Positions 7,885 through 16,636 of a stretch of DNA of 35,279 nt are shown here, piece by piece. The position numbers were made by a program, and so were the translations under genes. Numbering within the stretch: the stretch's first letter is position 1; each line of letters opens with the position of its first letter. The notes beneath the pieces were generated by a model that was given only the letters and a program-made list of their open reading frames with translations, did no database searches and had not been told where the DNA came from. The DNA is taken from contig JAEDLI010000013.1 in NCBI GenBank assembly GCA_016295375.1, positions 1-35,279 on the forward strand, in the 5' to 3' direction. Origin of the DNA: Fibrobacter sp. Lineage in GTDB: Bacteria; Fibrobacterota; Fibrobacteria; Fibrobacterales; Fibrobacteraceae.

Positions 7885-8733
7885 CTAGTTTGTCATTTCC
7901 TTGTCTTCTTTGTCTTCTTTCTTTTTCTTGGAATCTTTTTTCATGCGCTTTTCGAAATCTTTTTCGGCGCTAGCAATATTCTTTTCGTTTTTCTTGAAGA
8001 TCTTTTCCATGTCGTCGTCATCCGCGAATTCGCCCCGCATCATGGTGAGGTAATCGCGGGCGGGTTCAAACTGGTCCAGCTCTATGTAAGAATCCACGAT
8101 AATCTTGAAGGCGTCCTTGCGACGCTTGCTCACTGTGTATTTTTCTAGGAACTCCTTGAGATAGATGACGGCGGCCTGGTACTTGTCCATGCGGTAATAG
8201 AGCCGAGCGGTCTGGAATTCCTTTTCGGCCATACGTTCTACCAGTAGTCCGTAATAGTAGTTGATGGAATCCTTGAGGGGGGAGTCAGGGTAGTTGGACA
8301 GATAGCGCTCAAAGTCCCTCATGGCAGTGGTAGTGTTAGATTCGTCTCGGGCCACCTTGAACTCTATGTTGAAAGAGGAAATGGCCTTGCGGAACTCTGC
8401 GGTCTCGATAAAGGGTGAGCCCGGGAAATTCAAGACAAAGGAACCGTACTCGCCACGGGCTTCAATCCATTCTTCCAGGTTGAAATAGCTTTCGGCCAGC
8501 AGGAACTGACTCTGTTCCATGTAGCCCGTGCCCGCGCAGAGGCTGAGGATTTCTTCTAGCTTGTCTTGGGCCCTGCCGTATTTTTGTTTTTTGAAAAGTT
8601 CTTCGGCTGCTACGTACTTGTTCTTGCAGAATTCAGCATGGCTTACTTTCCCGCGGTCCGAGGAGCACGCGCTAAGTCCGATGGCCAGGGCAAAAAGGCA
8701 GAGTATTGGGGCTGACTTTTGAAAAAGGTTCAT
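7885..8733 (-). CDS. bamD: Outer-membrane assembly lipoprotein BamD
   Basis: Periplasm-facing lipoprotein of the BAM complex that, with BamA, inserts barrel proteins into the outer membrane. The signal peptide ends in the lipobox LSAC, giving lipidated Cys23. The mature part is built of TPR-like helix pairs (AAEELFKKQKYGRAQDKLEEIL, FLLAESYFNLEEWIEARGEYGSFVLNFPGSP, AVIYLKEFLEKY), as in BamD/YfiO. At 282 residues it is slightly longer than E. coli BamD (245). The extra length is a highly charged Lys/Glu/Asp tail at about residues 250-282. It heads the minus-strand operon and is divergent from lptF, so two outer-membrane biogenesis pathways share one intergenic control region. Confidence 0.9.
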   Translation of the reverse strand: MNLFQKSAPILCLFALAIGLSACSSDRGKVSHAEFCKNKYVAAEELFKKQKYGRAQDKLEEILSLCAGTGYMEQSQFLLAESYFNLEEWIEARGEYGSFVLNFPGSPFIETAEFRKAISSFNIEFKVARDESNTTTAMRDFERYLSNYPDSPLKDSINYYYGLLVERMAEKEFQTARLYYRMDKYQAAVIYLKEFLEKYTVSKRRKDAFKIIVDSYIELDQFEPARDYLTMMRGEFADDDDMEKIFKKNEKNIASAEKDFEKRMKKDSKKKKEDKEDKEMTN

Positions 8734-8751
8734 TTTTTTTCTTTGGTTAAT

Positions 8752-8776
8752 TCTAATTTTCAGCTATCAAATTAGA
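8752..8776. promoter_or_regulatory. Inverted repeat in the divergent bamD/lptF promoter region
   Basis: TCTAATTT (8752-8759) and AAATTAGA (8769-8776) form a perfect 8-bp dyad with a 9-bp spacer inside the 64-bp gap between the two starts. It may be an operator for both transcripts or simply overlapping AT-rich promoter elements. Confidence 0.45.
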
Positions 8777-8797
8777 AAAAAGAAATTCACCGGAAAA

Positions 8798-10198
8798 ATG
8801 ATTTTAGTCCGTTATGTCTTGAAAGAGCAGATAGGCCCCTTTTTGGCGGCTCTTTTCGGCATCACGTTTTTGTTCGTGGTGGACTTTTTGGTGAAGATTC
8901 TGGACAATGTGCTTTCCAAGGGGCTTCCGGCTTCTACGGTTCTGGAAATTTTCGTGCTGAACCTGGCCTGGATGCTTTCGCTGTCTATCCCCATGGCGGT
9001 ACTTGTAGCCTGCCTTATGTCTTTTGGCAGGCTTTCCGGGGACCAGGAGATTACGGCGGTAAAGGCGGCGGGAATGTCCCCACTCTCCCTGATGCGCCCA
9101 GTGATGCTTGTGGCCATGCTCATAGCGGTACTCATGGTGCTGTTCAACAACTGGGTACTGCCCGAGGCGAACCACCGCTCCGTTGAACTGATGAATGCCG
9201 TTTCTAGAAAGAAACCCCACGTGTTTATCGACGAAGGCCGCCTGATAACCCAGTTTCCCGATGTACAGCTGTGGGTGAGCCGCATCGACCAGGTGTCGGG
9301 AACGCTGTACGGGATTCAGGTGTACGAAATGGAACGTCGCGGAGCCCCCCGTATTGTTTACGCCGACAGTGCCACTCTTGACTATGTGGACAACGGGGCG
9401 ACCCTCATGTTCAAGCTCCGGAGCGGCGAGACCCACATGGTGGATCCGGACAATCCCGAAAACTATTTCCGCATCAGGTTCTATTCCCAGGACCTGGCTA
9501 TGGAGAACGTGGACGACCGTCTGGAGCGCCGTAGCCGCAGTTACCGAAGCGACCGCGAGATGCCTGTAGAAATGATGATGGACGTTGTGGAAGAGGCTAG
9601 GCACAATTACGATTCTTTGGCAAACTACGCCAAGGAGACAAGACTTTCCTCGCTTATGGCTACATGTCGTCTGGTTGAAAGCGACAGTATTGTTCCCGAC
9701 AGTTCTCGCAAGGCCATCGAAGATGACGCGCTACGTCGCTCCAGGATGTTTTCGAGGGTTCGTGCTCAGGAGCAGGGCGTGCTGCGTACCACGGAACGCC
9801 TGCGGGGCCGTATGGAAGTGGAAGAAAAGCGCCAGGCCCAGTACCTGGTCGAAATTCACAAGAAGTTCAGCACTTCCTTTGCCTGTTTCATCTTTGTACT
9901 TATCGGCGCTCCCCTCGGGATTATGGCCCGCAAGGGCGGTATCGGCACGGGCATCCTCTATAGCCTCGCCTTCTTTGTCATTTACTGGATTTGCCTGATT
10001 GGCGGCGAAAACCTGGCGGACCGCCTGATTATTTCGCCGGAGCTTGCCATGTGGGCTTCCAACATCATTATTGGCGCATTCGGTATTTTCATCACGGTGG
10101 CCATGGTCCGTGACCGCTTCTCCGGAGATTCCAAGTTTTTCAGGGCGGTTCGTGCCGTGGGCGGGTTCTTCAAGAAATTCACGAAGAGGTTGGGATGA
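8798..10198 (+). CDS. lptF: LPS export permease LptF (YjgP/YjgQ family)
   Basis: Inner-membrane subunit of the LptB2FGC ABC exporter that extracts lipopolysaccharide toward the outer membrane. The order matches the family: N-terminal amphipathic start ILVRYVLKEQIGPFLAALFGITFLFVVDF, three N-terminal membrane segments to about residue 120 with LPEANHR after the third, a periplasmic beta-jellyroll (~130-250), then C-terminal membrane segments. At 466 residues it is longer than E. coli LptF (366) because of a charged, likely helical insertion around residues 245-355. It overlaps lptG by four bases (ATGA), indicating translational coupling. LptF rather than LptG is assigned by gene order and the flanking partner. 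Confidence 0.88.
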   Translation: MILVRYVLKEQIGPFLAALFGITFLFVVDFLVKILDNVLSKGLPASTVLEIFVLNLAWMLSLSIPMAVLVACLMSFGRLSGDQEITAVKAAGMSPLSLMRPVMLVAMLIAVLMVLFNNWVLPEANHRSVELMNAVSRKKPHVFIDEGRLITQFPDVQLWVSRIDQVSGTLYGIQVYEMERRGAPRIVYADSATLDYVDNGATLMFKLRSGETHMVDPDNPENYFRIRFYSQDLAMENVDDRLERRSRSYRSDREMPVEMMMDVVEEARHNYDSLANYAKETRLSSLMATCRLVESDSIVPDSSRKAIEDDALRRSRMFSRVRAQEQGVLRTTERLRGRMEVEEKRQAQYLVEIHKKFSTSFACFIFVLIGAPLGIMARKGGIGTGILYSLAFFVIYWICLIGGENLADRLIISPELAMWASNIIIGAFGIFITVAMVRDRFSGDSKFFRAVRAVGGFFKKFTKRLG

Positions 10199-11286
10199 AG
10201 TTTTCCCGCTATCTCATACGCAATTTCTTGAAGATGTTCCTCATCGTGGTGGTGGGCGCTATCTTCATGTTCGTGGTGATTGACTTTGTGGGTAACATCA
10301 AGACCTGGCTCGCCCGCGATGTGCAGTCGGTGTACGATTACTACATCAGCTACCTGCCCTACATTCTTTACCTGATTACGCCGGTGGCGCTGTTTATCGC
10401 AGTTCTTGCTTCTGTGGGCAACATGACCCGCCACCTGGAAATGAGCGCCATGCAGAGTTCGGGACAGAACCCCTTCCGCACGCTGATGCCCGTATTTGTT
10501 TTTGGCATATTGGTCTCTCTTGGTGCCTATGAGATGAGCGAGCTTTGGTTGCCCGACGCAAACCACAAGCGCTTGGAAATCATGGAGACCAACGCCCAGA
10601 AAAAGAAAAACCCGAGAATCAAGGAAAAGAGCAATTTTACCTTTATCGACAGCGAACGGGCCAGCTGGTTCTTTAGGCACTATTCCGGCGACAGGAAACT
10701 GGGGCGCGACGTGGTGCTGCTTTTGCGGGACCAGGGGCACCTGGTGGAGCGTTTTGACGCCAAGACCGTGACCTGGGCCGAAGAAGAAGGCATCGGCTAC
10801 TGGCTTTTCGAACGGGGCCATCATAGAATTTTCAGTAAGGATGGCTCCGTGACGGTGCTTCCCTTTACCAAGGAAAAACTGGTGGACAAGGTCAGCACCC
10901 GCCCCGAAGACCTGATCAACGAGCGGCAGGTTCCCGACGAGATGGACTCCAAGATGGTCCTCAAGCGTATCGAGGTGCTGAAACGCTCCGGCGAAGACAC
11001 CCGTGCCATGGAGACTGCCCTGTACTTTAAGCGGTCTGCCCACTGGATGAACCTGATTGTGCTTTTGATCGGTGCTGCCCTCTGCCACCGTTATACCCGC
11101 TCCGGAGGGCTTTCCCAGAAATTCGGTATTGGCCTGCTGCTTGTTTTTAGCTATTATATCTTGGAACGGATTGGACTGAAAATGGGCGAGAATGGAGCCC
11201 TTTCCCCCTTCATGGGTGCCTGGATAAGCCACCTGGTGTTTGGGGCTTTGGCTTCTACCATGTTGTACCGCTCGTTTAGGCTGTAG
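10195..11286 (+). CDS. lptG: LPS export permease LptG (YjgP/YjgQ family)
   Basis: Second permease half of the LPS exporter. 363 residues match the usual length. N-terminal KFSRYLIRNFLKMFLIVVVGAIFMFVVIDFVGNI and the LPDANHKRLE motif after the third membrane segment are family hallmarks. A periplasmic domain spans about 125-270, and three C-terminal membrane segments follow. The start overlaps the lptF stop, and the next gene begins 10 bp downstream with an AGAGGT ribosome site, so the plus-strand operon continues into the GGDEF gene. Confidence 0.9.
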   Translation: MKFSRYLIRNFLKMFLIVVVGAIFMFVVIDFVGNIKTWLARDVQSVYDYYISYLPYILYLITPVALFIAVLASVGNMTRHLEMSAMQSSGQNPFRTLMPVFVFGILVSLGAYEMSELWLPDANHKRLEIMETNAQKKKNPRIKEKSNFTFIDSERASWFFRHYSGDRKLGRDVVLLLRDQGHLVERFDAKTVTWAEEEGIGYWLFERGHHRIFSKDGSVTVLPFTKEKLVDKVSTRPEDLINERQVPDEMDSKMVLKRIEVLKRSGEDTRAMETALYFKRSAHWMNLIVLLIGAALCHRYTRSGGLSQKFGIGLLLVFSYYILERIGLKMGENGALSPFMGAWISHLVFGALASTMLYRSFRL

Positions 11287-11296
11287 AGGTTTTTGA

Positions 11297-13114
11297 ATGT
11301 TGGTGGCATGTGTGTTGTTTTTTGTGGCGGGGCTTTTTTTAGGCACCGCATTCCAGGGAGGGATGTTCCTGTTCTTTATCCCTGTGGCAGGTATTGCCGT
11401 AGCCCTCGGTTATATTAACCTGCCCCGTATTCCTGGCAGCAAGACGGCGAGCCTTCCGGTGGTGACCCGTGCTATGCGGGCGACAGGCCTTGCCCCTGCG
11501 GTGACTCCGGAACTTCGGAACTCCATCAAGGATGAATCTTCTGAATTCAACGAACCCAATTCTACTCTGAAGGTGAATCAGGTCTGGGCCCGTGCAAACG
11601 CCGATGTGAACAAGTCCATGACCGATTTGCTCCACGGGCTAAAAAGGGTCATTCCCAATGTCCACTCTTTGGTCATTTTCTCTTCATTGAACAGCAACAA
11701 GGAATGGGGGATCCGGGTCTATAGTGCAGACCCCAGTGTTCAGATAGCTTCCGATGTAAAGGTGACTGAAACTTCTGGGCTTATCGGACAGCTTTTCAAC
11801 ATCGATGTAGAACGCCTGCTGGAAGGTGACCTTTCCGGCGGAAAGGCGCTGCTGTACTATATTGACAATCCCATGATCAAGTCCCTTGCTGCGGTACCCA
11901 TTTTGGACCAGGGCAAGAACCGCATTGGCGCCCTGGTGATAGATTCGCTGTACCCCAACGCCTTCAACCAATCGACGGTCCAGGCCCTTACCCACATCGC
12001 AAGCACCTTGTTTGCTCTCTACTACAAGTCCTTTGTTTCGGCTAAGAACTTTATCGGCCAGCACCAGTTCAGCATTCTGTACAGCTACCAGCACAAGTTT
12101 TTCCAGACCATGTCCGTCAAGGACATTTACAACCAGATTTTCGACTACGTCAAGCAGAATATTCCTTACGACCGCATGATGCTTTTGGCCCTGGACAAGC
12201 AGGACCAGGTGGATACCCACAAGGAACGTGAAGGCCATGTGGTCTGCGCCGACGGTATCGACAGCGAACAGTTCCAGAATAAAAAGTTCACCCTTTCGGA
12301 CAAGGGCCTTGCGGTGTTGGCGCTTTTCCAGAAACGTCCCGTAGAACGGTTCTTCAGTTCTAGCTCCAGCCAGTACATTCCCCGTATAGACAACCGCGAA
12401 AACAAGAACCTGGATTTCCGCCAGCTGTTCGTGATGCCCATTTCTACGGACAACAATGCGGGTCAGGCGGAACTGGCGATCTGCCTTGAGAGCAGAACCT
12501 CCGGTCGTTACACCGAACACGAAATGCAGCTTTTGAAGGCCTTTGCCGGAGTGGCGGGATTTGCCTATGCCAGGGCAAGCCAGTATGAGACCAAGAAAGA
12601 CGAGGCTACTCGCGACGGCATGACAGGCCTTTTGAACAAGCGGACCCTGCCCGACGCCCTGCGCACCGAAAAGATTCGTGCCGACAGACGCCAGTACAAT
12701 ATCGGCGTGCTGATGATGGACATCGACCATTTCAAGAGCGTGAACGATACCTATGGTCACGGCGTGGGCGACATGGTGATCATCGGGATTGCAAAGACCC
12801 TGCTCAAGGAAGTTCGCAAGGATATTGACGTGGTGGCCCGCTACGGCGGCGAAGAACTTGTGGTGGGCCTTGTAGATACCACGCCCGAAGGCATGATGGA
12901 AACGGCGGAGCGCATCCGCAAGGCCGTGCTGGATTTGGAATTCGAAGTACACCAGGCCACGCCTCTCCGGGTGAGCATCAGTATCGGTGCGTTCCTCGTG
13001 ACTCCGGAATTCAAGGACAACATGATGAAGGCCGTGAACTTTGCGGACCAGGCCCTGTACAAGGCCAAGGAAGGCGGCCGTAACCAGGTTATCCAATACA
13101 CAGAAACGGCCTAG
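11297..13114 (+). CDS. Membrane-anchored GAF-GGDEF protein, probable diguanylate cyclase
   Basis: 605 residues. Two hydrophobic segments occupy residues 1-45. Two GAF-like sensor regions follow (about 95-245 and 255-430), then a GGDEF domain from about 435. The GGDEF domain would make cyclic di-GMP from two GTP. It shows DGMTGLLNKR, MMDIDHFKSVNDTYGHGVGD (metal and nucleotide binding) and ARYGGEEL at about 517-521. The last signature residue is Leu, not Phe. The inhibitory I-site position that is usually RxxD reads KDID, so product inhibition may be weakened. It sits in the lptF-lptG transcript, 10 bp after lptG and 25 bp before the symporter, which hints at a link between envelope state and c-di-GMP signalling. 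Activity is inferred, not certain. Confidence 0.85.
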   Translation: MLVACVLFFVAGLFLGTAFQGGMFLFFIPVAGIAVALGYINLPRIPGSKTASLPVVTRAMRATGLAPAVTPELRNSIKDESSEFNEPNSTLKVNQVWARANADVNKSMTDLLHGLKRVIPNVHSLVIFSSLNSNKEWGIRVYSADPSVQIASDVKVTETSGLIGQLFNIDVERLLEGDLSGGKALLYYIDNPMIKSLAAVPILDQGKNRIGALVIDSLYPNAFNQSTVQALTHIASTLFALYYKSFVSAKNFIGQHQFSILYSYQHKFFQTMSVKDIYNQIFDYVKQNIPYDRMMLLALDKQDQVDTHKEREGHVVCADGIDSEQFQNKKFTLSDKGLAVLALFQKRPVERFFSSSSSQYIPRIDNRENKNLDFRQLFVMPISTDNNAGQAELAICLESRTSGRYTEHEMQLLKAFAGVAGFAYARASQYETKKDEATRDGMTGLLNKRTLPDALRTEKIRADRRQYNIGVLMMDIDHFKSVNDTYGHGVGDMVIIGIAKTLLKEVRKDIDVVARYGGEELVVGLVDTTPEGMMETAERIRKAVLDLEFEVHQATPLRVSISIGAFLVTPEFKDNMMKAVNFADQALYKAKEGGRNQVIQYTETA

Positions 13115-13139
13115 AGCCGCTTGACTAGGGGGGGCGATT

Positions 13140-14603
13140 TTGTTCACTGTTTTGGATTGGGCGGTTCTTGCCGCGTACCTTTTAGTTTCCCTGTTTATCG
13201 GCCTCTGGGTCTCCCGTGGCAACAAGAACCTCAAGGAATACATGTTCGGTGGCGGGTCCATGCCTTGGATTGCCGTAGGCATAAGCCTTATCGCCACCTC
13301 CGTCAGTGCCACCACCTTCTTGGGTGCTCCTGCCGATGTCTATGGCGACAACATGACCTTCCTCATGTTCCAGATAGGGGCGCTCCTCAGCATCGTGGTG
13401 GTGGGATTCGTGTTTATCCCCAGGTTCCGCACGTCCGGAATCAACAGTGCCTATGAGCTTTTCGAAGTCCGTTTCGGCTCTAAGGCGGTGCGCCGTCTGG
13501 CGGCGGTTTTCTACTGCATGCACCTGCTGCTTCGCACGGGAATCTTGCTGTACGCCCCTTCGCTGGTGCTGGCCCAGATTTTGCATATCGACTTGAAACT
13601 TGCCATTGTGGTGTCTGCGGCGGTGGCCATTTTTTACACCTGGTTCGGCGGCATCAAGGCGGTCATCTGGACCGACGTGATGCAGTTCTGCGTTTTCTTT
13701 GGCGGCGGCGTCTTGGTGCTGGTTTTAATCGCCAATGCAGTGGGCGGTTTCGGTGAGATGGCGGCCCTTGCAAGCGAGGCGGGTAAGACCAAGTGGTGGG
13801 ATGCCAGTTTCGATATTTCTAACGCCCGGACCTTGGTGTCGGCGGGCTTTGCCTATGCCGTTCTAGAAATCGCCATTCGCGGTTGCGACCAGCAGTTCGT
13901 GCAACGCTACCTGAGCTGCAAAGACGTGAAGGCGGCCAACCGCTCCAGCGTACTCTCCATGGTGCTTGGCTGTGCCGTTTCCATATTGTTCTACTGGGTG
14001 GGTGCCGCCCTGTTCGTTTACTACAAGATTTCCAAGGTGGCGGCCTTGCCCGATGGCCTTGGCCAGAACGACGTGTTCCCTTACTTTATCGTGAACGGGC
14101 TCCCCGTGGGAGTGACCGGCCTCATTGTGGCGGCCATCTGTGCGGCTGCCATGAGCAGCCTTTCGGGAGCTATCAATTCCCTCAGCAACACCTCGGAGCA
14201 CGACTTCTTGGGTTGGGGCGAATCCGAAGGGATTGGCGGTCTCAAGCGGGCGAAAATCTGGACGGTGGTCTGGGGCGTGCTGGGCGTGTTCTTTGCGCTG
14301 TTTGCCGCCACCCAGCAAGGCAGCCTCCTCAAGAACGCCATCTTCTTTACAGGGCTCTTTACCGGACCACTTCTCGGCATGTTCCTGCTCGCCTTCTTTG
14401 TGAAGGGTTTGCGCAGTTGGCAGGTAATTGCGGCCGTACTTTGCGGCATGGCAAGCCTGGTGCTTATCCAGGGGATTCCCGCCTTTGGCGTACCTGCGGT
14501 ATTGGGCGGTATATTCAGCTGGCCCTGGATGCCCTTTATCAGCATGACTACCACCATCCTGGTGGCGCTGGTGCTGAAGCTTGTGCCCTGTAGGTGCAAA
14601 TAG
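13140..14603 (+). CDS. Sodium:solute symporter (SSS family)
   Basis: Polytopic inner-membrane transporter, 487 residues and about 13 hydrophobic segments, of the family that includes vitamin, iodide, proline and sialic-acid symporters. Visible family motifs: SLIATSVSATTFLGAPADVYGDN near residue 50, WFGGIKAVIWTDVMQF near 170 and QQFVQRYLSCKDVKAANRSS near 245. The start is TTG at 13140, supported by AGGGGGG seven bases upstream and by the FTVLDWAVLAAYLL beginning typical of the family. The substrate cannot be read from sequence. It is last in the plus-strand operon and is followed by a strong terminator at 14664. Confidence 0.88.
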   Translation: MFTVLDWAVLAAYLLVSLFIGLWVSRGNKNLKEYMFGGGSMPWIAVGISLIATSVSATTFLGAPADVYGDNMTFLMFQIGALLSIVVVGFVFIPRFRTSGINSAYELFEVRFGSKAVRRLAAVFYCMHLLLRTGILLYAPSLVLAQILHIDLKLAIVVSAAVAIFYTWFGGIKAVIWTDVMQFCVFFGGGVLVLVLIANAVGGFGEMAALASEAGKTKWWDASFDISNARTLVSAGFAYAVLEIAIRGCDQQFVQRYLSCKDVKAANRSSVLSMVLGCAVSILFYWVGAALFVYYKISKVAALPDGLGQNDVFPYFIVNGLPVGVTGLIVAAICAAAMSSLSGAINSLSNTSEHDFLGWGESEGIGGLKRAKIWTVVWGVLGVFFALFAATQQGSLLKNAIFFTGLFTGPLLGMFLLAFFVKGLRSWQVIAAVLCGMASLVLIQGIPAFGVPAVLGGIFSWPWMPFISMTTTILVALVLKLVPCRCK

Positions 14604-14663
14604 GTCAATTTAATTCCGGACACAGTATTTTTTGACGTTTTCGCTCAGCTGTTTGTTGCAAAC

Positions 14664-14696
14664 AAAAAAGGCCGCACTTTCGTGCGAGCCTTTTTT
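14664..14696 (+). terminator. Intrinsic terminator after the lptFG-GGDEF-symporter operon
   Basis: AAAAAAGGC-C-GCAC / GTGC-GA-GCCTTTTTT hairpin with a TTTC loop and a six-T tail. The mirrored A-run may also help the convergent purM transcript. Confidence 0.85.
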
Positions 14697-14697
14697 A

Positions 14698-14781
14698 GGA
14701 TCTAGGATTTAGAGATTAGGATTTAGCGATTTCGGGTGTAAAACTTTTTCAGTCCCTAGCCCCTAATCTCTAGTCTCTAAA
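14698..14781. repeat. Degenerate heptamer repeats reaching into the purM 3' end
   Basis: Seven-base units GGATCTA, GGATTTA, GAGATTA, GGATTTA, GCGATTT run from 14698 to 14732. Complementary-looking units CCCTAAT, CTCTAGT, CTCTAAA run from 14761 to 14781. The second group supplies the last codons and the TAG stop of purM. Confidence 0.6.
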
Positions 14782-15795
14782 CTTCACCTGCTTGGAGCCG
14801 GCCACCACTTCGCCGACCTGTACCCACTTTTCGCCCTTGGCTTCCAGGTGGGCGGTAACCTCGGCCTTGTCAGAGGGGTCGATGAAGATGAGCATGCCCA
14901 TACCCATGTTGAAGGTATTGTACATCTCGTCTTTTTCCACGGAACCGGCCTGCTGGATGAGCTTGAAGATCATCGGCGGGTCCCAAGTGGTACGGTCGAT
15001 AATCACGTCCACGTTGTCCGGGAGGATACGGGGAATGTTGCCCTGATAGCCCGAACCGGTAATGTGGGCGAGGCCCTGGATAATCTTCTTGTTGCAAAGA
15101 TCGATGAGGCTCGGGTAGTAGCTCCTGTGCGGCATGGCGAGAGCTTCGCCGATGGTCTTGTCCATTCCGTCAACGAGAGTGTCCACCTTGTAGCCGGCCA
15201 CGTCGAACAGCACCTTGCGGGCCAGGGAATAGCCGTTTGTATGTAATCCGGTAGAAGGCAGACCGAGAATAATGGTACCCGGCTTGATCTTCTTGCCGTC
15301 GATAATGTTTTCACGTTCCACCACGCCCACGATAGTGCCGGAGATGTCGTAGTCGCCCGGACCGTAGAAGCCCGGCATTTCGGCAGTTTCGCCACCGATG
15401 AGTACCAGGTCGTTTTCGCGGCAGGCCTTGGCCATGCCGGCCACCAGCTTGTCCATCACGCCCGGTTCCAGACGGCCCGTAGCCACATAGTCCAAGAAGA
15501 ACAGCGGACGCGCACCCTGCACCAAAATGTCGTCGCAGCAGTGGTTCACGATGTCCTGACCCGGCAGTTCGTGAGTGCCCATCTCAATGTCGACCTTGAG
15601 CTTGGTGCCCACGCCGTCTACGGAACTCACGAGGACGGGGTCCTTCATGCCCAGGTGGTTCAGCGTAAACAGGCCGCCGAAGTTGCCCACGTCGCCCAAA
15701 ACGCCTTGGTTGAATGTAGTACGTACGGATTTCTTCACACCGACCATGGCTTCGTCAGCTCTGGCCAGGGAAACTCCTGCGTCTGCGTAATTCAT
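14770..15795 (-). CDS. purM: Phosphoribosylformylglycinamidine cyclo-ligase (AIR synthetase)
   Basis: Cytoplasmic ATP-dependent enzyme of de novo purine synthesis that closes FGAM to AIR. The 341-residue length is standard. Family motifs: NYADAGVSLARADEA at the start, SSVDGVGTKLKVDIEM near 58, GQDIVNHCCDDILVQGARPLFFLDYVATG, GGETAEMPGFY near 134, GLPSTGLHTNGYSLAR near 179, AHITGSGYQGNIPRILP near 244 and YNTFNMGMGM near 292. AGGA six bases before the ATG supports the start. It lies 43 bp downstream of the cyclic-nucleotide-fold gene. Its last residues, KFRD, are encoded by heptamer-like repeat sequence, a small sign of 3'-end erosion. Confidence 0.97.
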   Translation of the reverse strand: MNYADAGVSLARADEAMVGVKKSVRTTFNQGVLGDVGNFGGLFTLNHLGMKDPVLVSSVDGVGTKLKVDIEMGTHELPGQDIVNHCCDDILVQGARPLFFLDYVATGRLEPGVMDKLVAGMAKACRENDLVLIGGETAEMPGFYGPGDYDISGTIVGVVERENIIDGKKIKPGTIILGLPSTGLHTNGYSLARKVLFDVAGYKVDTLVDGMDKTIGEALAMPHRSYYPSLIDLCNKKIIQGLAHITGSGYQGNIPRILPDNVDVIIDRTTWDPPMIFKLIQQAGSVEKDEMYNTFNMGMGMLIFIDPSDKAEVTAHLEAKGEKWVQVGEVVAGSKQVKFRD

Positions 15796-15838
15796 CTTTT
15801 TTCCTTTGCCCTAGAGTCGGGCACTGTGTTCGCCCGTT

Positions 15839-16636
15839 TTACTGGGCACTTTGTTTTTCATCAATATTTCTGAGAGCATCCAGGATGAGGCTCGTGGTGT
15901 CGGACATCTGGTTGATGTTCACGGTGTCCGGCATCAGGTGGGTATCCAGCTTGAACAGCGTGTCGTCACCCCAGGAGAGCAGCTTTTCCAAGGCATCCGG
16001 CCCCGCCAGTTTGCCGCACTTGGCGCAGCAGATACGGCCGTCCTGGAAGGCGATAAATCCCTTTCCTTCGCCGCTTTCGAAAATAACGGTTCCTGTAATG
16101 CGGCTCTTTTCCATGGTCTGCGCAAAATCGATAAAGGGTAGCACCCTTCCCGAAGCCAGCAGAGAAAGCCTTTCAAATTCGTCGATGGCCTTGTTCTTGG
16201 CCCGAAGACGCCCCGCCACCACCTTGTACAGGTACACCATGATGCTCGGGTTCTTTTCCAGGAACGCCACGAACTCGTCGCGGGGAATAATCAGCACGGT
16301 GCAGCCGTCTTCGGCGGCAATCACCGTATTGCTGGTGGGCTCGTTACAAATGATGGACATTTCGCCGAAGCATCCGCCGCTTTCGATATAAGCCAGCACG
16401 CTATAGTGGCCGTCGGGCAGAATCTGTCCACAAATCTGGGCGCGTCCGCTCTGCAGCACGCAAAAAGCCATTCCTTCGGAATCGCCGTTGATAATAATCT
16501 CGCCGGCATCATATTCGCGAATCTGCGCGTTCAGTAACAAAAAGTCGGCGCAGTCCCTGGGGACCTGCTGCAAGAACGGCGTTCCCGATTCGTAGGACGT
16601 CGCAATCCAGTCGCCAATACCCGTATGCTGTTTCAT
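15839..16636 (-). CDS. Cyclic-nucleotide-binding-fold protein with DUF4388/PATAN-like C-terminus
   Basis: 265 residues. Residues ~20-140 form a CRP-type beta-roll with GEIIINGDSEGMAFCVLQSGRAQI and GGCFGEMSIICNEPTSNTVIA. In classical nucleotide binders the last segment contains an Arg before [ST]A to hold the phosphate. Here it reads TSNT, so standard cAMP/cGMP binding is doubtful. The C-terminal part (FIDFAQTMEKSRITGTVIFESGEGKGFIAFQDGRICCAKCGKLAGPDALEKLLSWGDDTLFKLD) matches the DUF4388 pattern found in two-component and gliding-type regulators. There is no helix-turn-helix. Its start overlaps the stop of the binding lipoprotein gene by four bases (ATGA), so the two are translationally coupled. 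Confidence 0.8.
   Translation of the reverse strand: MKQHTGIGDWIATSYESGTPFLQQVPRDCADFLLLNAQIREYDAGEIIINGDSEGMAFCVLQSGRAQICGQILPDGHYSVLAYIESGGCFGEMSIICNEPTSNTVIAAEDGCTVLIIPRDEFVAFLEKNPSIMVYLYKVVAGRLRAKNKAIDEFERLSLLASGRVLPFIDFAQTMEKSRITGTVIFESGEGKGFIAFQDGRICCAKCGKLAGPDALEKLLSWGDDTLFKLDTHLMPDTVNINQMSDTTSLILDALRNIDEKQSAQ

Noticed and set aside
11684..13315. Long minus-strand frame opposite the GGDEF gene
   Set aside because: Shadow frame; the plus strand carries clear GAF and GGDEF motifs and the operon context.
14698..14781. Possible CRISPR-like array
   Set aside because: Units are 7 bp and contiguous, with no spacers and no cas genes; better described as heptamer repeats.
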